NCBI GenBank assembly: GCA_030533445.1
Contig: JARPUW010000266.1
Location: forward strand, 124,001-188,000
Origin: Cyprinodon diabolis
Taxonomy: Eukaryota > Chordata > Actinopteri > Cyprinodontiformes > Cyprinodontidae
Length of the DNA stretch: 64,000 nucleotides
Reading direction: 5' to 3'
Positions 11,779-23,989 of the stretch are shown here, piece after piece. How positions within the stretch are numbered: the first letter of the stretch is position 1; every line of letters begins with the position of its first letter. Below the pieces are notes generated by a model, which had not been told where the DNA came from, made no database searches, and saw only the letters and a program-made list of their open reading frames with translations. The position numbers and the translations under genes are program-made.

Positions 11779-13290
11779 CAGAAGCTAGAGGTTCCAGAAG
11801 CTCAAGGTTCCAGCAGCTCAATGTTCCAGAAGCACTAGCAGCTCAAGGCTGCAGCAGCTCAAGGTTCCAGCAGCTCAAAGTTCCAGAAGCACCAGCAACT
11901 CAAGGCTCCAGCAGCTCAAGGTTCCAGAAGCTCAAGGCTCCAGATGCTCAAGGTTCCAGATGCACCAGCAGCTCAAGGTTCCAGAAGCTCAAGGTTCCAG
12001 CAGCTCAAGGCTCCAGATGCTCAAGGCTCCAGATGCTCAAAGTTCCAGCAGCTCAATGTTCCAGCAGCTCAAGGTTCCAGCAGCTCAAGGTTCCAGAAGC
12101 ACCAGCAGCTCAAGGTTCCAGCAGCTCAGGGTTACAGCAGCTCAAGGCTCCAGAAGCTAGAGGTTCCAGAAGCTCAAGGTTCCAGCAGCTCAATGTTCCA
12201 GAAGCACCAGCAGCTCAAGGCTGCAGCAGCTCAAGGTTCCAGCAGCTCAAAGTTCCAGAAGCACCAGCAGCTCAAGGCTCCAGCAGCTCAAGGTTCCAGA
12301 AGCTCAAGGCTCCAGATGCTCAAGGTTCCAGATGCACCAGCAGCTCAAGGTTCCAGCAGCTCAAGGCTCCAGATGCTCAAGGCTCCAGATGCTCAAAGTT
12401 CCAGCAGCTCAATGTTCCAGCAGCTCAAGGTTCCAGCAGCTCAAGGTTCCAGCAGCTCAAGGTTCCAGAAGCACCAGCAGCTCAAAGCTCCAGCAGCTCA
12501 AGGTTCCAGAAGCTCAAGGCTCCAGAACCACCAGCAGCTCAAGGTTCCAGCAGCTCAAGGTTCCAGAAGCACCAGCAGCTCAAGGTTCCAGCAGATCAAG
12601 GTTCCAGAAGCACCAGCAGCTCAAGGTTCCAGCAGCTCAAGGTTCCAGCAGCTCAAGGTTCCAGAAGCGCCAGCAGCTCAAGGCTCCAGCAGCCCAAGGT
12701 TCCAGAAGCTCAAGGCTCCAGATTCTCAAGGTTCCAGAAGCACCAGCAGCTCAAGGTTCCAGCAGCTCAAAGTTCCAGCAGCTCAAGGTTCCAGAAAGAC
12801 CAGCAGCTCAAGGTTCCAGTAGCTCAAGGCTCCACATGCTCAAGGTTCCAGAAGCACCAGCAGCTCAAGGTTCCAGCAGCTCAAGGTTCCAGAAGCTCAA
12901 GGCTCCAGATGCTCAAGGTTCCAGAAGCACCAGCAGCTCAAGGTTCCAGCAGCTCAAGGTTCCAGAAGCACCAGCAGCTCAAGGTTCCAGAAGCTCAAGG
13001 CTCCAGATGCTCAAGGTTCCAGAAGCACCAGCAGCTCAAGGTTCCAGCAGCTCAAGGTTCCAGCAGCTCAAGGTTCCAGATGCTCAAGGTTCCAGATGCA
13101 CCAGCAGCTCAAGGTTCCAGAAGCTCAAGGGTCCAGCAGCTCAAGGCTCCAGATGCTCAAGGCTCCAGATGCTCAAAGTTCCAGCAGCTCAAGGTTCCAG
13201 CAGCTCAAGGTTCCAGCAGCTCAAGGTTCCAGAAGCACCAGCAGCTCAAGGCTCCAGCAGCTCAAGGTTCCAGAAGCTATAGGCTCCAGA
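11779..13290. repeat. V block, copy 1
   Basis: This block of about 1.5 kb has two GAAGCTAGAGG variants (11,784 and 12,157), a GCAGCCCAAGG variant near 12,690, a CCAGAAAGACCAG variant near 12,790, the GTAGCTC/CCACATG pair near 12,822 and GAAGCTATAGG at 13,280. The same series recurs from 29,861, 39,832, 50,831 and about 62,029. That makes it the best landmark of the higher-order structure. Confidence 0.85.
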
Positions 13291-16200
13291 TGCTCAAGGT
13301 TCCAGAAGCACCAGCAGCTCAAGGTTCCAGCAGCTCAAGGTTCCAGCAGCTCAAGGTTCCAGAAGCACCAGCAGCTCAAGGTTCCAGAAGCTCAAGGCTC
13401 CAGATGCTCAAGGTTCCAGAAGCACCAGCAGCTCAAGGTTCCAGCAGCTCAAGGTTCCAGCAGCTCAAAGTTCCAGAAGCACCAGCAGCTCAAGGCTCCA
13501 GCAGCTCAAGGTTCCAGAAGCTCAAGGCTCCAGATGCTCAAGGTTCCAGATGCACCAGCAGCTCAAGGTTCCAGAAGCTCAAGGTTCCAGCAGCTCAAGG
13601 CTCCAGATGCTCAAGGCTCCAGATGCTCAAAGTTCCAGCAGCTCAATGTTCCAGCAGCTCAAGGTTCCAGCAGCTCAAGGTTCCAGCAGCTCAAGGTTCC
13701 AGAAGCACCAGCAGCTCAAGGTTCCAGCAGCTCAAGGTTCCAGCAGCTCAAGGTTCCAGCAGCTCAAGGTTCCAGAAGCACCAGCAGCTCAAGGCTCCAG
13801 CAGCTCAAGGTTCCAGAAGCTCAAGGCTCCAGATGCTCAAGGTTCCAGATGCACCAGCAGCTCAAGGTTCCAGAAGCTCAAGGTTCCAGCAGCTCAAAGT
13901 TCCAGCAGCTCAAGGTTCCTGATGCTCAAGGTTCCAGAAGCACCAGCAGCTCAATGCTTCAGCAGCTCAAGGTTCCAGCAGCTCAAGGTTCCAGAAGCTC
14001 AAGGCTCCAGATGCTCAAGGTTCCAGAAGCACCAGCAGCTCAAGGTTCCAGCAGCTCAAGGTTCCAGCAGCTCAAGGTTCCAGAAGCACCAGCAGCTCAA
14101 GGTTCCAGCAGCTCAAGGTTCCAGAAGCACCAGCAGCTCAAGGTTCCAGAAGCTCAAGGCTCCAGATGCTCAAGGTTCCAGAAGCACCAGCAGCTCAAGG
14201 TTCCAGCAGCTCAAGGTTCCAGAAGCTCAAGGCTCCAGATGCTCAAGGTTCCAGAAGCACCAGCAGCTCAAGGTTCCAGCAGCTCAAGGTTCCAGCAGCT
14301 CAAGGTTCCAGAAGCACCAGCAGCTCAAGGTTCCAGAAGCTCAAGGCTCCAGATGCTCAAGGTTCCAGAAGCACCAGCAGCTCAAGGTTCCAGCAGCTCA
14401 AGGTTCCAGCAGCTCAAGGTTCCAGAAGCACCAGCAGCTCAAGGTTCCAGCAGCTCAAGGTTCCAGAAGCACCAGCAGCTCAAGGTTCCAGCAGCTCAAG
14501 GTTCCAGCAGCACCAGCAGCTCAAGGTTCCAGCAGCTCAGGGTTCCAGAAGCACTTGCAGCTCAAGGCTGCAGCAGCTCAAGGTTCCAGCAGCTCAAGGT
14601 TCCAGAAGCACCAGCAGCTCAAGGTTCCAGAAGCTCAAGGCTCCAGATGCTCAAGGTTCCAGAAGCACCAGCAGCTCAAGGTTCCAGCAGCTCAAGGTTC
14701 CAGAAGCTCAAGGCTCCAGATGCTCAAGGTTCCAGAAGCACCAGCAGCTCAAGGTTCCAGCAGCTCAAGGTTCCAGCAGCTCAAGGTTCCAGCAGCTCAA
14801 GGTTCCAGAAGCACCAGCAGCTCAAGGTTCCAGAAGCTCAAGGCTCCAGATGCTCAAGGTTCCAGAAGCACCAGCAGCTCAAGGTTCCAGCAGCTCAAGG
14901 TTCCAGAAGCACCAGCAGCTCAAGGTTCCAGCAGCTCAAGGTTCCAGCAGCTCAAAGTTCCAGAAGCACCAGCAGCTCAAGGCTCCAGCAGCTCAAGGTT
15001 CCAGAAGCTCAAGGCTCCAGATGCTCAAGGTTCCAGATGCACCAGCAGCTCAAGGTTCCAGAAGCTCAAGGTTCCAGCAGCTCAAGGCTCCAGATGCTCA
15101 AGGCTCCAGATGCTCAAAGTTCCAGCAGCTCAATGTTCCAGCAGCTCAAGGTTCCAGCAGCTCAAGGTTCCAGCAGCTCAAGGTTCCAGAAGCACCAGCA
15201 GCTCAAGGTTCCAGCAGCTCAAGGTTCCAGCAGCTCAAGGTTCCAGCAGCTCAAGGTTCCAGCAGCTCAAGGTTCCAGAAGCACCAGCAGCTCAAGGCTC
15301 CAGCAGCTCAAGGTTCCAGAAGCTCAAGGCTCCAGATGCTCAAGGTTCCAGATGCACCAGCAGCTCAAGGTTCCAGAAGCTCAAGGTTCCAGCAGCTCAA
15401 AGTTCCAGCAGCTCAAGGTTCCAGATGCTCAAGGTTCCAGAAGCACCAGCAGCTCAATGCTTCAGCAGCTCAAGGTTCCAGCAGCTCAAGGTTCCAGAAG
15501 CTCAAGGCTCCAGATGCTCAAGGTTCCAGATGCACCAGCAGCTCAAGGTTCCAGCAGCTCAAGGTTCCAGCAGCTCAAGGTTCCAGAAGCACCAGCAGCT
15601 CAAGGTTCCAGCAGCTCAAGGTTCCAGAAGCACCAGCAGCTCAAGGTTCCAGAAGCTCAAGGCTCCAGATGCTCAAGGTTCCAGAAGCACCAGCAGCTCA
15701 AGGTTCCAGCAGCTCAAGGTTCCAGAAGCTCAAGGCTCCAGATGCTCAAGGTTCCAGAAGCACCAGCAGCTCAAGGTTCCAGCAGCTCAAGGTTCCAGCA
15801 GCTCAAGGTTCCAGCAGCTCAAGGTTCCAGAAGCACCAGCAGCTCAAGGTTCCAGAAGCTCAAGGCTCCAGATGCTCAAGGTTCCAGATGCACCAGCAGC
15901 TCAAGGTTCCAGAAGCTCAAGGTTCCAGCAGCTCAAGGCTCCAGAAGAACCAGCAGCTCAAGGTTCCAGCAGCTCAAGGTTCCAGCAGCTCAAAGTTCCA
16001 GAAGCACCAGCAGCTCAAGGCTCCAGCAGCTCAAGGTTCCAGAAGCTCAAGGCTCCAGATGCTCAAGGTTCCAGATGCACCAGCAGCTCAAGGTTCCAGA
16101 AGCTCAAGGTTCCAGCAGCTCAAGGCTCCAGATGCTCAAGGCTCCAGAAGCTCAAAGTTCCAGCAGCTCAATGTTCCAGCAGCTCAAGGTTCCAGCAGCT

Positions 16201-16609
16201 CAAGGTTCCAGCAGCTCAAGGTTCCAGAAGCACCAGCAGCTCAAGGCTCCAGCAGCTCAAGGTTCCAGAAGCTCAAGGCTCCAGATGCTCAAGGTTCCAG
16301 AACCACCAGCAGCTCAAGGTTCCAGCAGCTCAAGGTTCCAGAAGCACCAGCAGCTCAAGGTTCCAGCAGCTCAAGGTTCCAGAAGCACCAGCAGCTCAAG
16401 GTTCCAGCAGCTCAAGGTTCCAGCAGCTCAAGGTTCCAGAAGCACCAGCAGCTCAAGGTTCCAGCAGCTCAAGGTTCCAGAAGCTCAAGGCTCCAGATTC
16501 TCAAGGTTCCAGAAGCACCAGCAGCTCAAGGTTCCAGCAGCTCAAAGTTCCAGCAGCTCAAGGTTCCAGAAGCACCAGCAGCTCAAGGTTCCAGTAGCTC
16601 AAGGCTCCA
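13290..16609. repeat. 3.3-kb tandem pair, copy 1 (W1)
   Basis: W1 is repeated immediately as 16,610-19,915. The offset is 3,321 at the start (GATGCACC at 13,550 and 16,871), 3,337 around the GCACTTGCAG variant (14,551 and 17,888), 3,321 again at CCAGAAGAAC (15,941 and 19,262), and 3,305 near the end. All changes are whole 16-bp units. A private context RLQKNQQ in translation near 15,941 separates W1 from W2. Confidence 0.83.
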
Positions 16610-19600
16610 GATGCTCAAGGTTCCAGAAGCACCAGCAGCTCAAGGTTCCAGCAGCTCAAGGTTCCAGCAGCTCAAGGTTCCAGAAGCACCAGCAGCTCAA
16701 GGTTCCAGAAGCTCAAGGCTCCAGATGCTCAAGGTTCCAGAAGCACCAGCAGCTCAAGGTTCCAGCAGCTCAAGGTTCCAGCAGCTCAAAGTTCCAGAAG
16801 CACCAGCAGCTCAAGGCTCCAGCAGCTCAAGGTTCCAGAAGCTCAAGGCTCCAGATGCTCAAGGTTCCAGATGCACCAGCAGCTCAAGGTTCCAGAAGCT
16901 CAAGGTTCCAGCAGCTCAAGGCTCCAGATGCTCAAGGCTCCAGATGCTCAAAGTTCCAGCAGCTCAATGTTCCAGCAGCTCAAGGTTCCAGCAGCTCAAG
17001 GTTCCAGCAGCTCAAGGTTCCAGAAGCACCAGCAGCTCAAGGTTCCAGCAGCTCAAGGTTCCAGCAGCTCAAGGTTCCAGCAGCTCAAGGTTCCAGAAGC
17101 ACCAGCAGCTCAAGGCTCCAGCAGCTCAAGGTTCCAGAAGCTCAAGGCTCCAGATGCTCAAGGTTCCAGATGCACCAGCAGCTCAAGGTTCCAGAAGCTC
17201 AAGGTTCCAGCAGCTCAAAGTTCCAGCAGCTCAAGGTTCCTGATGCTCAAGGTTCCAGAAGCACCAGCAGCTCAATGCTTCAGCAGCTCAAGGTTCCAGC
17301 AGCTCAAGGTTCCAGAAGCTCAAGGCTCCAGATGCTCAAGGTTCCAGAAGCACCAGCAGCTCAAGGTTCCAGCAGCTCAAGGTTCCAGCAGCTCAAGGTT
17401 CCAGAAGCACCAGCAGCTCAAGGTTCCAGCAGCTCAAGGTTCCAGAAGCACCAGCAGCTCAAGGTTCCAGAAGCTCAAGGCTCCAGATGCTCAAGGTTCC
17501 AGAAGCACCAGCAGCTCAAGGTTCCAGCAGCTCAAGGTTCCAGAAGCTCAAGGCTCCAGATGCTCAAGGTTCCAGAAGCACCAGCAGCTCAAGGTTCCAG
17601 CAGCTCAAGGTTCCAGCAGCTCAAGGTTCCAGCAGCTCAAGGTTCCAGAAGCACCAGCAGCTCAAGGTTCCAGAAGCTCAAGGCTCCAGATGCTCAAGGT
17701 TCCAGAAGCACCAGCAGCTCAAGGTTCCAGCAGCTCAAGGTTCCAGCAGCTCAAGGTTCCAGAAGCACCAGCAGCTCAAGGTTCCAGCAGCTCAAGGTTC
17801 CAGAAGCACCAGCAGCTCAAGGTTCCAGCAGCTCAAGGTTCCAGCAGCACCAGCAGCTCAAGGTTCCAGCAGCTCAGGGTTCCAGAAGCACTTGCAGCTC
17901 AAGGCTGCAGCAGCTCAAGGTTCCAGCAGCTCAAGGTTCCAGAAGCACCAGCAGCTCAAGGTTCCAGAAGCTCAAGGCTCCAGATGCTCAAGGTTCCAGA
18001 AGCACCAGCAGCTCAAGGTTCCAGCAGCTCAAGGTTCCAGAAGCTCAAGGCTCCAGATGCTCAAGGTTCCAGAAGCACCAGCAGCTCAAGGTTCCAGCAG
18101 CTCAAGGTTCCAGCAGCTCAAGGTTCCAGCAGCTCAAGGTTCCAGAAGCACCAGCAGCTCAAGGTTCCAGAAGCTCAAGGCTCCAGATGCTCAAGGTTCC
18201 AGAAGCACCAGCAGCTCAAGGTTCCAGCAGCTCAAGGTTCCAGAAGCACCAGCAGCTCAAGGTTCCAGCAGCTCAAGGTTCCAGCAGCTCAAAGTTCCAG
18301 AAGCACCAGCAGCTCAAGGCTCCAGCAGCTCAAGGTTCCAGAAGCTCAAGGCTCCAGATGCTCAAGGTTCCAGATGCACCAGCAGCTCAAGGTTCCAGAA
18401 GCTCAAGGTTCCAGCAGCTCAAGGCTCCAGATGCTCAAGGCTCCAGATGCTCAAAGTTCCAGCAGCTCAATGTTCCAGCAGCTCAAGGTTCCAGCAGCTC
18501 AAGGTTCCAGCAGCTCAAGGTTCCAGAAGCACCAGCAGCTCAAGGTTCCAGCAGCTCAAGGTTCCAGCAGCTCAAGGTTCCAGCAGCTCAAGGTTCCAGC
18601 AGCTCAAGGTTCCAGAAGCACCAGCAGCTCAAGGCTCCAGCAGCTCAAGGTTCCAGAAGCTCAAGGCTCCAGATGCTCAAGGTTCCAGATGCACCAGCAG
18701 CTCAAGGTTCCAGAAGCTCAAGGTTCCAGCAGCTCAAAGTTCCAGCAGCTCAAGGTTCCAGATGCTCAAGGTTCCAGAAGCACCAGCAGCTCAATGCTTC
18801 AGCAGCTCAAGGTTCCAGCAGCTCAAGGTTCCAGAAGCTCAAGGCTCCAGATGCTCAAGGTTCCAGATGCACCAGCAGCTCAAGGTTCCAGCAGCTCAAG
18901 GTTCCAGCAGCTCAAGGTTCCAGAAGCACCAGCAGCTCAAGGTTCCAGCAGCTCAAGGTTCCAGAAGCACCAGCAGCTCAAGGTTCCAGAAGCTCAAGGC
19001 TCCAGATGCTCAAGGTTCCAGAAGCACCAGCAGCTCAAGGTTCCAGCAGCTCAAGGTTCCAGAAGCTCAAGGCTCCAGATGCTCAAGGTTCCAGAAGCAC
19101 CAGCAGCTCAAGGTTCCAGCAGCTCAAGGTTCCAGCAGCTCAAGGTTCCAGCAGCTCAAGGTTCCAGAAGCACCAGCAGCTCAAGGTTCCAGAAGCTCAA
19201 GGCTCCAGATGCTCAAGGTTCCAGAAGCACCAGCAGCTCAAGGTTCCAGCAGCTCAAGGTTCCAGAAGAACCAGCAGCTCAAGGTTCCAGCAGCTCAAGG
19301 TTCCAGCAGCTCAAAGTTCCAGAAGCACCAGCAGCTCAAGGCTCCAGCAGCTCAAGGTTCCAGAAGCTCAAGGCTCCAGATGCTCAAGGTTCCAGATGCA
19401 CCAGCAGCTCAAGGTTCCAGAAGCTCAAGGTTCCAGCAGCTCAAGGCTCCAGATGCTCAAGGCTCCAGAAGCTCAAAGTTCCAGCAGCTCAATGTTCCAG
19501 CAGCTCAAGGTTCCAGCAGCTCAAGGTTCCAGCAGCTCAAGGTTCCAGAAGCACCAGCAGCTCAAGGCTCCAGCAGCTCAAGGCTCCAGATGCTCAAGGT

Positions 19601-19915
19601 TCCAGAACCACCAGCAGCTCAAGGTTCCAGCAGCTCAAGGTTCCAGAAGCACCAGCAGCTCAAGGTTCCAGCAGCTCAAGGTTCCAGAAGCACCAGCAGC
19701 TCAAGGTTCCAGCAGCTCAAGGTTCCAGCAGCTCAAGGTTCCAGAAGCACCAGCAGCTCAAGGTTCCAGCAGCTCAAGGTTCCAGAAGCTCAAGGCTCCA
19801 GATTCTCAAGGTTCCAGAAGCACCAGCAGCTCAAGGTTCCAGCAGCTCAAAGTTCCAGCAGCTCAAGGTTCCAGAAGCACCAGCAGCTCAAGGTTCCAGT
19901 AGCTCAAGGCTCCAC
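16610..19915. repeat. 3.3-kb tandem pair, copy 2 (W2)
   Basis: The second member of the pair starting at 13,290. Its right part (from 18,051) is also the start of the second 18-kb copy, so positions 1 to about 1,865 of the window are the tail of another W-type block. Compared with W1 it has one extra 16-bp unit near 17,603 and lacks one near 19,570. Confidence 0.83.
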
Positions 19916-22900
19916 ATGCTCAAGGTTCCAGAAGCACCAGCAGCTCAAGGTTCCAGCAGCTCAAGGTTCCAGAAGCTCAAGGCTCCAGATGCTCAAGGTT
20001 CCAGAAGCACCAGCAGCTCAAGGTTCCAGCAGCTCAAGGTTCCAGAAGCACCAGCAGCTCAAGGTTCCAGAAGCTCAAGGCTCCAGATGCTCAAGGTTCC
20101 AGAAGCACCAGCAGCTCAAGGTTCCAGCAGCTCAAGGTTCCAGCAGCTCAAGGTTCCAGATGCTCAAGGTTCCAGATGCACCAGCAGCTCAAGGTTCCAG
20201 AAGCTCAAGGGTCCAGCAGCTCAAGGCTCCAGATGCTCAAGGCTCCAGATGCTCAAAGTTCCAGCAGCTCAAGGTTCCAGCAGCTCAAGGTTCCAGCAGC
20301 TCAAGGTTCCAGAAGCACCAGCAGCTCAAGGCTCCAGCAGCTCAAGGTTCCAGAAGCTATAGGCTCCAGATGCTCAAGGTTCCAGAACCACCAGCAGCTC
20401 AAGGTTCCAGCAGCTCAAGGTTCCAGAAGCACCAGCAGCTCAAGGTTCCAGCAGCTCAAGGTTCCAGAAGCACCAGCAGCTCAAGGTTCCAGCAGCTCAA
20501 GGCTCCAGCAGCTCAAGGTTCCAGAAGCACCAGCAGCTCAAGGTTCCAGAAGCTCAAGGCTCCAGATGCTCAAGGTTCCTGAAGCACCAGCAGCTCAAGG
20601 TTCCAGCAGCTCAAGGTTCCAGAAGCACCAGCAGCTCAAGGTTCCAGAAGCTCAAGGCTCCAGATGCTCAAGGTTCCAGAAGCACGAGCAGCTCAAGGTT
20701 CCAGCAGCTCAAGGTTCCAGAAGCACCAGCAGCTCAAGCTTCCAGCAGCTCAAGGTTCCAGCAGCTCAAGGTTCCAGAAGCACCAGCAGCTCAAGGTTCC
20801 AGCAGCTCAAGGCTCCAGCAGCTCAAAGTTCCAGCAGCTCAAGGCTCCAGCAGCTCAAGGTTCCAGAAGCACCAGCAGCTCAAGGTTCCAGAAGCTCAAG
20901 GCTCCAGATGCTCAAGGTTCCAGAAGCACCAGCAGCTCAAGGTTCCAGCAGCTCAAGGTTCCAGCAGCTGAAGGTTCCAGAAGCACCAGCAGCTCAAGGT
21001 TCCAGCAGCTCAAGGTTCCAGCAGCACCAGCAGCTCAAGGTTCCAGCAGCTCAGGGTTACAGCAGCTCAAGGCTCCAGAAGCTAGAGGTTCCAGAAGCTC
21101 AAGGTTCCAGCAGCTCAATGTTCCAGAAGCACCAGCAGCTCAAGGCTGCAGCAGCTCAAGGTTCCAGCAGTTCAAAGTTCCAGAAGCACCAGCAGCTCAA
21201 GGCTCCAGCAGCTCAAGGTTCCAGCAGCTCAAGGCTCCAGAAGCTCAAGGTTCCAGATGCACCAGCAGCTCAAGGTTCCAGAAGCTCAAGGTTCCAGCAG
21301 CTCAAGGCTCCAGATGCTCAAGGCTCCAGATGCTCAAAGTTCCAGCAGCTCAATGTTCCAGCAGCTCAAGGTTCCAGCAGCTCAAGGTTCCAGAAGCACC
21401 AGCAGCTCAAGGCTCCAGCAGCTCAAGGTTCCAGAAGCTCAAGGCTCCAGATGCTCAAGGTTCCAGAACCACCAGCAGCTCAAGGTTCCAGAAGCACCAG
21501 CAGCTCAAGGCTCCAGCAGCTCAAGGTTCCAGAAGCTCAAGGCTCCAGATGCTCAAGGTTCCAGAAGCACCAGCAGCTCAAGGTTCCAGCAGCTCAAGGT
21601 TCCAGCAGCTCAAGGTTCCAGAAGCACCAGCAGCTCAAGGTTCCAGCAGCTCAAGGTTCCAGAAGCACCATCAGCTCAAGGTTCCAGCAGCTCAAGGCTC
21701 CAGCAGCTCAAGGTTCCAGCAGCTCAAGGCTCCAGCAGCTCAAGGTTCCAGAAGCACCAGCAGCTCAAGGTTCCAGAAGCTCAAGGCTCCAGATGCTCAA
21801 GGTTCCAGAAGCACCAGCAGCTCAAGGTTCCAGCAGCTCAAGGTTCCAGAAGCTCAAGGCTCCAGATGCTCAAGGTTCCAGAAGCACAAGCAGCTCAAGG
21901 TTCCAGCAGCTCAAGGTTCCAGCAGCTCAAGGTTCCAGAAGCACCAGCAGCTCAAGGTTCCAGAAGCTCAAGGCTCCAGATGCTCAAGGTTCCAGAAGCA
22001 CCAGCAGCTCAAGGTTCCAGCAGCTCAAGGTTCCAGCAGCTCAAGGTTCCAGAAGCACCAGCAGCTCAAGGTTCCAGAAGCTCAAGGCTCCAGCAGCTCA
22101 AGGTTCCAGAAGCTCAAGGCTCCAGATGCTCAAGGTTCCAGAAGCACCAGCAGCTCAAGGTTCCAGCAGCTCAAGGTTCCAGCAGCTCAAGGTTCCAGAA
22201 GCACCAGCAGCTCAAGGTTCCAGCAGCTCAAGGTTCCAGAAGCACCAGCAGCTCAAGGTTCCAGCAGCTCAAGGCTCCAGCAGCTCAAGGTTCCAGCAGC
22301 TCAAGGCTCCAGATGCTCAAGGTTCCAGAAGCACCAGCAGCTCAAGGTTCCAGCAGCTCAAGGTTCCAGCAGCTGAAGGTTCGAGAAGCACCAGCAGCTC
22401 AAGGTTCCAGCAGCTCAAGGTTCCAGCAGCACCAGCAGCTCAAGGTTCCAGCAGCTCAGGGTTACAGCAGCTCAAGGCTCCAGAAGCTAGAGGTTCCAGA
22501 AGCTCAAGGTTCCAGCAGCTCAAGGTTCCAGAAGCACCAGCAGCTCAAGGCTGCAGCAGCTCAAGGTTCCAGCAGCTCAAGGTTCCAGAAGCACCAGCAG
22601 CTCAAGGCTCCAGCAGCTCAAGGTTCCAGAAGCTCAAGGCTCCAGATGTTCAAGGTTCCAGATATACCAGCAGCTCAAGGTTCCAGAAGCTCAAGGGTCC
22701 AGCAGCTCAAGGCTCCAGATGCTCAAGGCTCCAGATGCTCAAAGTTCCAGCAGCTCAAGGTTCCAGCAGCACAAGGTTCCAGCAGCTCAAGGTTCCAGCA
22801 GCTCAAGGTTCCAGAAGCACCAGCAGCTCAAGGCTCCAGCAGCTCAAGGTTCCAGAAGCTCAAGGCTCCAGATGCTCAAGGTTCCAGAACCACCAGCAGC

Positions 22901-23989
22901 TCAAGGTTCCAGCAGCTCAAGGTTCCAGAAGCACCAGCAGCTCAAGGTTCCAGCAGCTCAAGGTTCCAGAAGCACCAGCAGCTCAAGGTTCCAGCAGCTC
23001 AAGGTTCCAGAAGCGCCAGCAGCTCAAGGCTCCAGCAGCTCAAGGTTCCAGAAGCTCAAGGCTCCAGATGCTCAAGGTTCCAGAAGCACCAGCAGCTCAA
23101 GGTTCCAGCAGCTCAAGGTTCCAGCAGCTCAAGGTTCCAGAAGCACCAGCAGCTCAAGGTTCCAGCAGCTCAAGGTTCCAGAAGCACCAGCAGCTCAAGG
23201 TTCCAGAAGCTCAAGGCTCCAGATGCTCAAGGTTCCAGAAGCACCAGCAGCTCAAGGTTCCAGCAGCTCAAGGTTCCAGCAGCTCAAGGTTCCAGAAGCA
23301 CCAGCAGCTCAAGGTTCCAGCAGCTCAAGGTTCCAGCAGCACCAGCAGCTCAAGGTTCCAGCAGCTCAGGGTTCCAGAAGCACCAGCAGCTCAAGGCTGC
23401 AGCAGCTCAAGGTTCCAGCAGCTCAAGGTTCCAGAAGCACCAGCAGCTCAAGGCTCCAGCAGCTCAAGGTTCCAGAAGCTCAAGGCTCCAGATGCTCAAG
23501 GTTCCAGATGCAACAGCAGCTCAAGGTTCCAGAAGCTCAGGGTTCCAGCAGCTCAAGGTTCCAGCTGCTCAAGGTTCCAGCAGCTCAAGGTTCCAGAAGC
23601 ACCAGCAGCTCAAGGCTCCAGCAGCTCAAGGTTCCAGCAGCTCAAGGTTCCAGAAGCACCAGCAACTCAAGGTTCCAGCAGCTCAAGGTTCCAGAAGCAC
23701 CAGCAGCTCAAGGTTCCAGCAGCTCAAGGCTCCAGCAGCTCAGAGTTCCGGCAGCTCAAGGCTCCAGCAGCTCAAGGTTCCAGAAGCACCAGCAGCTCAA
23801 GGTTCCAGAAGCTCAAGGCTCCAGATGCTCAAGGTTCCAGAAGCACCAGCAGCTCAAGGTTCCAGCAGCTCAAGGTTCCACCAGCTGAAGGTTCCAGAAG
23901 CACCAGCAGCTCAAGGTTCCAGCAGCTCAAGGTTCCAGCAGCACCAGCAGCTCAAGGTTCCAGCAGCTCAGGGTTACAGCAGCTCAAGG
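18667..23989. repeat. 5.3-kb unit U1 in the second 18-kb copy
   Basis: This is the counterpart of 617-5,939 at offset 18,050. It carries the same marker order, including the TATAGG variant at 20,360 and the TGA-bearing unit ending at 20,582. It has C at 21,672 where copy 1 has A. Confidence 0.88.

Larger units (their letters stand above)
1..13306. repeat. 18-kb-offset duplication, copy 1 (left edge outside window)
   Basis: This block matches 18,051-31,388. The offset is 18,050 at the start, 18,066 after about 6,221 and 18,082 after about 11,149, so the only length changes are two single 16-bp units. I found one base difference, A at 3,622 against C at 21,672. The match fails just after the GAAGCTATAGG marker at 13,280. 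The companion GTTCCTGAAG marker, normally 220 bp downstream, is absent here but present at 31,584. Base 1 already matches 18,051, so the true left edge is not visible. I compared by eye, so further isolated differences may exist. Confidence 0.93.
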
